Positions 6,849-13,404 of a DNA stretch of 14,290 nucleotides are shown here, piece after piece (position 1 is the first letter of the stretch; every line of letters begins with the position of its first letter). The stretch is from Thermoplasmatales archaeon UBA582 (GTDB lineage: Archaea > Thermoplasmatota > Thermoplasmata > Thermoplasmatales > Thermoplasmataceae), in the NCBI GenBank assembly GCA_002502705.1, contig DAQB01000042.1:2766-17055 (forward strand). The letters are read 5' to 3'. A program made the position numbers and the translations under genes. Below the pieces are notes generated by a model that was given only the letters and a program-made list of their open reading frames with translations, did no database searches and was not told the origin of the DNA.

Positions 6849-8275
6849 TAAAATTCCTGATGGAGGAGATTAAACGTATCCCAACAACAGGTGTAATAGT
6901 TGCCATTATAGCTCTTCTTTTCATATCTTCAGGTTTACTGATCGTTACAAACTTTTCTTCACATCCAAAGGACAGTTATCAGGTTGTTTCTGGCGTTATG
7001 GATGTTAATGGGAACTTAACGGTTGATACATATGCTATTAACCAGTATGGGGTACCTTCAAAAGGCGTCAACTCCACAGTTTATTTGACAAACCTTTCAG
7101 ATTCGAATAACAACTTAGGGTACAACCTGTCAAGCGGGAAGGGAGGCTATGCAAACTTGACAATAGGTAATTTTTCCAGGTATGAAAATGATCTTATTTC
7201 CATATACAACGATGAATTCGGTTTCTCGCTGTTTGGAATTCAGCCTGGATATTTCCCTCAGGGGGAACCCGTTTCTTCGTTTAACTGCAAGGTTGCCTAT
7301 GGCTTTTTTTCATATTTTAAAAACGGTGATTCACCCTATCTTTCCATAAACGTCATCTATTTCGGGCAGAATGGAACTACTTCTCCCAATATAAGAGTAA
7401 ATGCTGTGTTCAACAACAGCACAAATGATGCATCTGAAAATGTCACTTTCGGGCCATATACAGGTTTCATAGTCCAACATATTCCAGGTAACTTTGGCAA
7501 TGAAAATAACAGCCTGATTGACCTGACTATCGTAAGTCAACTCAAATTACCTCCAGTCATAATAGGAATTACAGATTATTCAGAACCACCATTTTTTTCA
7601 GAATTTACCTTCATAGGCGAGCTTGGTGCTGTTTCGGGATTTTTCATAGTATTTGCTGGTATTTTCGCAATCGACATCCTCTACGGGCAGCAGGCGAAGA
7701 GTGGTATTCTGGACCTGGAACTCGCACAGCCTTTAACCCGGCGGGACCTGGCCATGAGCAAGATGTTAACAGGATCTATTTTTATATCAATACTCCTTGG
7801 ATCACTTATAGGTTTTGATGACGTGCTTTCATATTTCATTTTAGGTACATTTCTACCTTCATTTTTTGTTACTTCTCTCTTATTCGGAATAGCTGTCCCT
7901 ACATTCTCAATAATGGCAATATCGTTAGCGTTTACGATCCATACACGACATGGAGATCTCATTGGAACCCTGTTGTTCATTTTCTTTGCATTTGGTTTCC
8001 TGATATTCGAAGCAATCATCGAAGGATATGTTGGGAGCTCAGCATCAAAAGTTCCGCTGATCTATCAGCTTGTCTATTTCCTATCTCCAGTAGACTATTT
8101 TGGGCTGATAGTCAGCAGCTTTGAGCATGGCATATCCGGTTTCTCCGGCGTACTTACTTTTCTTCCGTCAAATTATGTTCCGTTGCTTGGGGTAGTAGTC
8201 GCAGGTGGTTTAATATGGGTCATGGTTCCATTGATAATCCTTTATCTAACTGCTGATCCAAGGGTAAAATATTAG
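6845..8275 (+). CDS. ABC-2 type permease with a large extracytoplasmic domain
   Basis: A 476-residue membrane protein forming the channel half of the ABC transporter. A short cytoplasmic N-terminus leads to a first membrane helix (about 14-36), a loop of about 220 residues (37-255), then a block of roughly six helices (about 256-279, 307-325, 330-365, which may hold two, 371-395, 404-425 and 443-470). The cytoplasmic loop SGILDLELAQPLTRRDLAMSK (286-306) is the ABC-2 coupling segment (l..PltR.e...sK). The loop should face outside and carries about ten NxS/T sequons (for example Asn36, 57, 76, 83, 94, 104, 109, 176, 191, 199 and 222), so it is probably heavily N-glycosylated, as surface proteins of wall-less acidophilic archaea are. 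The loop shows no fold I recognise. The start codon overlaps the ATPase stop. Substrate unknown. Confidence 0.85.
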   Translation: MIKFLMEEIKRIPTTGVIVAIIALLFISSGLLIVTNFSSHPKDSYQVVSGVMDVNGNLTVDTYAINQYGVPSKGVNSTVYLTNLSDSNNNLGYNLSSGKGGYANLTIGNFSRYENDLISIYNDEFGFSLFGIQPGYFPQGEPVSSFNCKVAYGFFSYFKNGDSPYLSINVIYFGQNGTTSPNIRVNAVFNNSTNDASENVTFGPYTGFIVQHIPGNFGNENNSLIDLTIVSQLKLPPVIIGITDYSEPPFFSEFTFIGELGAVSGFFIVFAGIFAIDILYGQQAKSGILDLELAQPLTRRDLAMSKMLTGSIFISILLGSLIGFDDVLSYFILGTFLPSFFVTSLLFGIAVPTFSIMAISLAFTIHTRHGDLIGTLLFIFFAFGFLIFEAIIEGYVGSSASKVPLIYQLVYFLSPVDYFGLIVSSFEHGISGFSGVLTFLPSNYVPLLGVVVAGGLIWVMVPLIILYLTADPRVKY

Positions 8276-8284
8276 AAAGTTAAC

Positions 8285-10072
8285 TTATTTCTGCACTTCG
8301 CCAAGGCACCTAAGTTCGAAAGACAGTATGTCGCATGATTCTTCGATCTGTCTTTCATGCGTAAGGCCGATGTGTCCGCCGGAGAAGTCCGCTCTGAGGT
8401 ATGTTTCAGATCCTGTTTCTTTGAGTTTTGCATAGAATTTCAATGCATGTGCAGGATGCACCCTGTCGTCATTCATTCTCGTCCAGATAAGGCTGGCTGG
8501 ATACTTTCTGCTTGCAATATTGCTGTAAGGAGAATAATCGGCAAGGAATTTACGATCCACTTCATTTTCAGGATCGCCATATTCATTAACCCAGTAAACT
8601 CCAGTATATAGAAGGTGAAATCTGAGCACATCGATAACAGGTTTACCAATAACTGCCCCCTTAATTGATTCCGGATGATTGATTAAGGTATATGATGTAA
8701 GGAGGCCACCATTGCTTGCCCCTTCGATTACTATGTCATAACCTCTTATCCTTAGATCCTTTATAACGCTGAAGAAATCTTTAAAGACATTGATTTTTTT
8801 GTCCCTTATCCCATCGAGATGCCAGTTCTCGCCATATTCAGATCCACCTCTCAGGTTACATAAAACAATATCGACACCCTTTGAAAGCAGATAAGCGAAG
8901 GGGAATCTGTAACCCGGTGTAGTGCTGACATTGAAACCGCCATAACCATAGACAAGCGCTCTACGATGCCTGCTATTTTTTCCAGATGCAAGGAAATAAT
9001 GAACCCTGGTACCTGAAGAATCCGCAAATTCATCCTTGATTTCAGCATCAATAAGTTTTAATTCAGACACCTTTGTTATATTGCCATTCTCAAAGATATA
9101 TTCTGAATATGGTATACCAAGAGAACTGCTGTAAAAAGCTGCCTTCTTTAGATCCGAGCTTGATGTTATCAGACCCGAGGCTTCTTCGAGTCGCATTTCC
9201 TTAATAATCTTGCCATTGAAATCGTATAATACTGTGCTGAGCCTTGCGTCTTTCAGAATGAAAGCTAATAGCCCCTCACTCACTATGATAACATTCTCAA
9301 CAGTGTGTTCGAACTCAATAATCATGGTTTCATTCTTTAAAACCACTCCATTTTTACTGAACTTAAGAATGTAAACATCGTTTCCCAATATCCCAAGTGG
9401 CTGTGCAGGTGAATCGAAGGAGTACAGTTTTTCCCAGGTAGAAGTATCTTCTATCTGCCCACCGTAGATTGTTGTTTTCATCCAATTTCCGACTGAAACA
9501 AGACATTTTTTCCCGTAAACATCGATGTCTATGAATTCTGTGTTGCCAATCCCTTCTCCCCAAACAATTTTCCCATCAAGGATTACCCTTTCAGCATTCT
9601 TCTCGACACCTTCAACCTGATCCTCTCCTCTGAAGGACTTAAGTATATAGTAATGATTTCCAAAAAATTTCACGCCACCGAAAAAACCATGCAATTTCTC
9701 TTTTATTTTTCCAGAATCCAGTATGTATAGATCACCGAGATCTGATCCTTCCGTCTCGAAATATGATAGCATTGAAAAGGATTCATTTGTGCTGAACCAT
9801 GTTATTATCTTATCCGATCTAACAAGCTCAGTGCCGTCAACTGAAATACTGTAGATATCTCTCTCCCTGTAAAGCAATGCCTTGTGCTCCCCATTAATTT
9901 TTACCTGCATGATGTTAACGACGTCGCTGAATCGCCTGATCTCTTTCATTATTCTTTCGGACTCATTCCTAAAAGCATTCCGGAATTTTTCTGTCTCAAC
10001 TGCTGCAAAATCCATTGTGGCTTTATTCAGATCTTCAAAGGCAAGATATTTGTCTTCATGGTCAGTATTCAT
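8285..10072 (-). CDS. Prolyl oligopeptidase family (S9) serine peptidase
   Basis: A 595-residue, probably cytoplasmic serine peptidase; S9 enzymes cut short peptides, classically after proline. The N-terminal region (about 50-345) is strand-rich, as expected for the seven-bladed propeller that screens out large substrates. The alpha/beta-hydrolase domain follows: oxyanion loop YGYGGF (375-380), LRGGSEYGENWH (407-418), nucleophile Ser453 in GASNGG (usual GGSNGG), catalytic Asp at MNDDRVHP (Asp535 most likely), and His567 in GGHIG. The triad is complete. It is about 100 residues shorter than the familiar 700-residue enzymes, mostly in the N-terminal and propeller part. No signal peptide is visible. 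An A/T box sits about 25 bases before the ATG at 10072. It faces the permease gene tail to tail with a nine-base gap. Whether it prefers proline or acts as an acylaminoacyl peptidase cannot be decided by eye. Confidence 0.9.
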   Translation of the reverse strand: MNTDHEDKYLAFEDLNKATMDFAAVETEKFRNAFRNESERIMKEIRRFSDVVNIMQVKINGEHKALLYRERDIYSISVDGTELVRSDKIITWFSTNESFSMLSYFETEGSDLGDLYILDSGKIKEKLHGFFGGVKFFGNHYYILKSFRGEDQVEGVEKNAERVILDGKIVWGEGIGNTEFIDIDVYGKKCLVSVGNWMKTTIYGGQIEDTSTWEKLYSFDSPAQPLGILGNDVYILKFSKNGVVLKNETMIIEFEHTVENVIIVSEGLLAFILKDARLSTVLYDFNGKIIKEMRLEEASGLITSSSDLKKAAFYSSSLGIPYSEYIFENGNITKVSELKLIDAEIKDEFADSSGTRVHYFLASGKNSRHRRALVYGYGGFNVSTTPGYRFPFAYLLSKGVDIVLCNLRGGSEYGENWHLDGIRDKKINVFKDFFSVIKDLRIRGYDIVIEGASNGGLLTSYTLINHPESIKGAVIGKPVIDVLRFHLLYTGVYWVNEYGDPENEVDRKFLADYSPYSNIASRKYPASLIWTRMNDDRVHPAHALKFYAKLKETGSETYLRADFSGGHIGLTHERQIEESCDILSFELRCLGEVQK

Positions 10073-10092
10073 TCCGTCTTTGATATTAGAAT

Positions 10093-10104
10093 CAAATTAA
10101 AATT
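10093..10104 (-). promoter_or_regulatory. TATA-like box for the S9 peptidase gene
   Basis: AATTTTAATTTG on the minus strand is centred about 26 bases before the ATG at 10072, and no ribosome site is seen before that ATG. The peptidase therefore probably has its own leaderless start in the 85-base gap behind the alpha-glucosidase gene rather than depending on readthrough. Confidence 0.4.
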
Positions 10105-10157
10105 ATCGCTTTTGCATTGCGTTACTGTCATCTTTCAAATAAGAAACAGGATAAAGC

Positions 10158-12032
10158 TTACCCTGCCTTTTGCGGTATTTCTATGCCATAGGAGGTTAGT
10201 CTATTAACATCCTTTTCTCTAATGTATATGCCCATTCTTTCTTTCGAATCAATTATGGCAGGTCCATTATAAACCTCCCCCGTCCAGTAACTGACCCATT
10301 TGCCCTTTGGAAGATAGACGGTCCTTAAGCGCTGATCCTTTCCCATAATTGGTGCATGAAGAACACTTTCTCCAAGCATATATTCATCCTCTACCGAATA
10401 TGTATCGGGATCTTCTGTAAAATTATAGAACAGCGGCCTGATAATCGGTTCTCCATTGCTGGATGATTTGCTGGCTAATTCCCTGATATAAGGCAGGAAC
10501 TTGTATCTCGTATTTATCGCCTTCAAGATCCTTTCCTGATAGTATTCCGGAAGCAGGAAAAGTTCCTGTTCGTTTGCATTTTTAATCTTGTGGTTCCTGT
10601 AGATCGGGAAAAAGAGAGCAGCCTCGTAATAGACTGACAATAATTCAGGATCGGAATCGCCCCAGAAACCCCCCAGATCGCATCCGCAGTATGGCATTCC
10701 GGATATCGACAGGCTGAGAACCATAGATATCTGCAATTTAACATCCTCGTATGAGGAAAGGTTATCGCCTGTCCACATTGCAGCATACTTCTGTATTCCC
10801 GGGTAACCTGATCGCGTCAGTATGAATGGTCTTCCTATCTTAGATCGCATAGCAGAATAAGTAGCCTCTGCTTCGTAGTACGCATAAAGGTTATGTACCG
10901 AGAAATCAGTTATTCTGGTACCATCATCCATCCTATGCACTGCATCCCTCAGTATGGTCGCTCTCCTCTTTCCATTTTCATAGGCGTTGTGAACTGCAGG
11001 CTCATTCATGTCTAGCCAGATGCCCTCCATTCCGTACCTTAAGAATTTAACTATTTCTTCCGACCAGAAATTGCGCGCATTCTCGTTTAGAAAATCTGGA
11101 AACACGCAGGTTCCAGGCCAAACTGTATCTATATACAATGAACCCGATGCATCTTCCATGTAGTTTCCCAGCCCATTCCTGAAAACGTCAAAATTCTGGT
11201 CCAGTTTTATTCCGGGGTCAAGGATTGGGACAACTTTGACCCCTTTATTGTTAAGGTATCTTACCAAACCTTCAGGATCCGGGAACCTTTGCAGGTCCCA
11301 GGTAAAAACGCGGTACTGATTCATATAATCTATATCCAGGTACATAGCGGAAACGGGAAATCTCTCCAAATAGCGATCAACTATCTCTTTTACGGATGAT
11401 TCTGGAAAATATGACCATCTTGATATCTGGTGGCCAAGTGCCCATTCTGGAATTTCAAATGGTCTGCCAGTTATGTTAACATAAATGCCGACAACATCCT
11501 TCATGGTTTTAGCGTGTGCAAGAAACATCTCAAAATTTCCTGACTGGAACGTAATAATTATGCTGTCATATTTTTCTATACCAAAATCAAAGTCGATCTC
11601 TCCGGGATAGTTCAGAAATACCATGTATGCGTTTGTTCCATCCAGAATATAGAAAACTGGAAATGAACTGTAAATGTCCTCCTTCTTTGTATTGTAATCC
11701 CATGCACTTGTACTGTATAAAAGATGTTTTGAACGCTTTCTGTTCATCCTTGATGGTCTCTCCCCCAGCCCAAAAATTCGATCCGTCACAGAAAGATCAA
11801 TTTCGATACGTATTCTTCCTGGACCCACGGCATCGGTTTTCACAATGTCACCACCATAAGGGTCTATGCGAGCAGAATCGTTGCTGTTGTGCGAGATCCT
11901 TATTCCCTTATTACCCAGTTTCAGGGAATTTTCTACCGGTAAATTATCAACTCCATCACCAAGGAAAGACAGAACTGGTTTTCCATTGTAGATGGCAATA
12001 TAATCGCCTGAATTGTGTTTAAGAAGGTGCAT
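10158..12032 (-). CDS. malA: GH31 alpha-glucosidase (MalA type)
   Basis: A 624-residue glycoside hydrolase of family 31 that releases glucose from the non-reducing ends of maltose, malto-oligosaccharides and glycogen or starch fragments. An N-terminal beta-sandwich (to about 190) contains FGLGERPSRMNRK (87-99). The catalytic barrel follows with HQISRWSYF (201-209), MYLDIDYM (230-237), FPDF (311-314), the nucleophile Asp341 in WLDMNEP (339-345), the acid/base Asp423 in WTGDN (420-424), and GCDLGGF (450-456). The C-terminal part includes PIIRPLFY and GKWVSYWTGEVY, as usual for GH31. No signal peptide is seen, so it is probably intracellular, like the Sulfolobus and Thermoplasmatales enzymes. 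It is divergent from the M24 gene, with 94 bases between their start codons. The family and catalytic residues are clear; alpha-xylosidase or other GH31 specificities cannot be fully excluded. Confidence 0.92.
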   Translation of the reverse strand: MHLLKHNSGDYIAIYNGKPVLSFLGDGVDNLPVENSLKLGNKGIRISHNSNDSARIDPYGGDIVKTDAVGPGRIRIEIDLSVTDRIFGLGERPSRMNRKRSKHLLYSTSAWDYNTKKEDIYSSFPVFYILDGTNAYMVFLNYPGEIDFDFGIEKYDSIIITFQSGNFEMFLAHAKTMKDVVGIYVNITGRPFEIPEWALGHQISRWSYFPESSVKEIVDRYLERFPVSAMYLDIDYMNQYRVFTWDLQRFPDPEGLVRYLNNKGVKVVPILDPGIKLDQNFDVFRNGLGNYMEDASGSLYIDTVWPGTCVFPDFLNENARNFWSEEIVKFLRYGMEGIWLDMNEPAVHNAYENGKRRATILRDAVHRMDDGTRITDFSVHNLYAYYEAEATYSAMRSKIGRPFILTRSGYPGIQKYAAMWTGDNLSSYEDVKLQISMVLSLSISGMPYCGCDLGGFWGDSDPELLSVYYEAALFFPIYRNHKIKNANEQELFLLPEYYQERILKAINTRYKFLPYIRELASKSSSNGEPIIRPLFYNFTEDPDTYSVEDEYMLGESVLHAPIMGKDQRLRTVYLPKGKWVSYWTGEVYNGPAIIDSKERMGIYIREKDVNRLTSYGIEIPQKAG

Positions 12033-12096
12033 AATTCTTCATTGCATGGCAAATCTTAACAGTTCTCCATGTCCCGTCTGTATAATTTTTCTGACG

Positions 12097-12107
12097 AAAA
12101 TATAAAT
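12097..12107 (+). promoter_or_regulatory. TATA box for the M24-family gene
   Basis: AAAATATAAAT is the clearest TATA box in the window, centred about 25 bases before the ATG at 12127. It implies a leaderless transcript beginning at or beside the paired ATGATG start. Confidence 0.6.
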
Positions 12108-12126
12108 CATTGAGAATGCTTATTGA

Positions 12127-13320
12127 ATGATGTTCTGCATTCCACCAAGTGAATACCCAAAAAGAATAAACGCCCTTGTCGCGCTGATGGAGAAGCGTGA
12201 CTTATCCGGTGTTTTTATGTCTAATCCAACGAACATGAGATATTTTTCAGGACTGACATATTTACAAACAGAGCGGCCTGCCGGAATTCTGGTAAACCGG
12301 GATGCCGAAGTGTATTTCTTCGGACCAAAGCTTGAGGAGGAGCATTCAATGTATCTTTCCAGCATCATAAAGAACTCATTTTCATACTTCGATTATCCCG
12401 GTAAGATACATCCATTCAGGCATTTTGGGGAATGGATCCACAAACTGATTCATGGTAAAAACCTGGGCATGGATAACACCTCAATTTATCCAGGTGTTTA
12501 TGGATTCCGTGGTATACCGAGTGCTGAGATAATCGGCGACTATAAGCTGGTTGACATATCATCGTCACTGTACGAAATGAGAAGAATCAAGAGCCAGAAG
12601 GAACAGGAACTGCTCAGGGAAAGTGCAAGATGGGCCAACTATGCTCATAGGCTCCTGCAAAAGTACACCGCACCAAAACTTTTTGATTTCGAGATAGCAT
12701 ATAGGGCAAGTTCAGAAGCAAGTGTTGCTGCAATGAACGCATTTGGAATGGATTCAAAACCACAGATAAAGTACCCTATTGAGATATTTGCAGGTTTCAG
12801 GGGGCAGGTTGGTACACATTCATATTATCCGCATTCTCTTTCAATAAACAGGCCACTGAAAAAAGGGGACATACTGGGCTCAGGGGCTGACGGGAGCATA
12901 GATGGATATCATGTTGAAATAGAGAGAAACCTCTTCGTTGGAAGGGTAACACCTCAGATAAGAAAATATCATGCAATTATGCTTGAAATGCAGCAGGAAG
13001 CAATTTCATCTCTTAAAGTGGGCGGAAAATTCAGCGACATAGATCGCGTCGTTGTTTCAATGGCGAAAATGAAGGACGTTTCACAGCTGCTCCTTCATCA
13101 TACAGGGCACTGCATAGGTCTTGAAGGCCACGAATCACCTTTCTTTGATGTCGGTGACGATTCGCCCATCAGGGCTAACATGGTTTTCACAATCGAACCT
13201 GGCATATATGTGCCTAAACTCGGAGGTTTCAGGCATTCCGACACAATTATTATGCATGAGGACGGGCCGGAGGTCATAACATACTACCCTAACAACACAG
13301 ATGATTTGATTGTAATCTGA
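12127..13320 (+). CDS. M24-fold peptidase/creatinase-family protein with altered metal ligands
   Basis: A 397-residue two-domain protein: a creatinase N-domain (about 8-140, with SNPTNMRYFSGL at 32-43) and a pita-bread catalytic domain (about 150-397). Most relatives are Xaa-Pro dipeptidases or aminopeptidases with two metals held by Asp, Asp, His, Glu, Glu. Here the first Asp region reads ILGSGADG (no Asp at the expected place), the second is Glu264 (VEIER), His328 (GHCIG) and Glu357 (TIEPG) remain, and the last Glu is Ser371 (FRHSDT). This resembles metal-free creatinase, whose Glu262 lies in ALERT and corresponds to Glu266 here; His231 falls near creatinase His232. It could therefore be a metal-independent amidinohydrolase-like enzyme or a one-metal peptidase. 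Substrate unknown. ATG 12127 follows a good TATA box; ATG 12130 would remove one residue. Confidence 0.85.
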   Translation: MMFCIPPSEYPKRINALVALMEKRDLSGVFMSNPTNMRYFSGLTYLQTERPAGILVNRDAEVYFFGPKLEEEHSMYLSSIIKNSFSYFDYPGKIHPFRHFGEWIHKLIHGKNLGMDNTSIYPGVYGFRGIPSAEIIGDYKLVDISSSLYEMRRIKSQKEQELLRESARWANYAHRLLQKYTAPKLFDFEIAYRASSEASVAAMNAFGMDSKPQIKYPIEIFAGFRGQVGTHSYYPHSLSINRPLKKGDILGSGADGSIDGYHVEIERNLFVGRVTPQIRKYHAIMLEMQQEAISSLKVGGKFSDIDRVVVSMAKMKDVSQLLLHHTGHCIGLEGHESPFFDVGDDSPIRANMVFTIEPGIYVPKLGGFRHSDTIIMHEDGPEVITYYPNNTDDLIVI

Positions 13321-13342
13321 GTTCAAATTCCACAATGAAAGC

Positions 13343-13351
13343 AATAAATAT
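13343..13351 (+). promoter_or_regulatory. TATA-like box upstream of the Fe-S oxidoreductase gene
   Basis: AATAAATAT is centred about 25 bases before the ATG at 13372, which opens a ten-codon ORF. A second candidate, TTTATA (13375-13380), is about 25 bases before the TTG at 13401 and would instead make that TTG leaderless. The two alternatives predict different transcript starts. Confidence 0.4.
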
Positions 13352-13371
13352 GAAGGATTAATACTAATATT

Positions 13372-13404
13372 ATGTTTATAGCGGCACTGGAGGTTCAACT
13401 TTGA
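13372..13404 (+). CDS. Possible ten-codon leader peptide overlapping the next start
   Basis: ATG 13372 opens MFIAALEVQL and stops at TGA 13402-13404, overlapping the TTG start (13401-13403) of the membrane oxidoreductase. It lies at leaderless spacing behind a TATA-like box, and the ribosome site of the next gene is inside it. That layout would suit translational coupling. It is too short for any coding statistics, so chance is a real alternative. Confidence 0.25.
   Translation: MFIAALEVQL
13389..13394 (+). promoter_or_regulatory. Perfect Shine-Dalgarno site deciding a TTG start
   Basis: GGAGGT matches the core anti-16S sequence exactly and lies six bases before TTG 13401. The frame has a stop at 13365-13367 and no ATG or GTG between it and this TTG, and the next ATG (codon 41) would delete the first membrane helix. 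The TTG is therefore the best start. Confidence 0.6.

Noticed and set aside
8277..8286. Ten-base palindrome AAGTTAACTT between the convergent stop codons of the permease and S9 peptidase genes
   Set aside because: Too short and AT-rich to stand out from chance, and with no loop it makes a poor terminator.
13317..13331. A tRNA T-loop-like string (GAGTTCAAATTC) just after the M24 gene
   Set aside because: No acceptor stem, D-arm or anticodon stem can be built around it, and it begins within the stop codon of the M24 gene.
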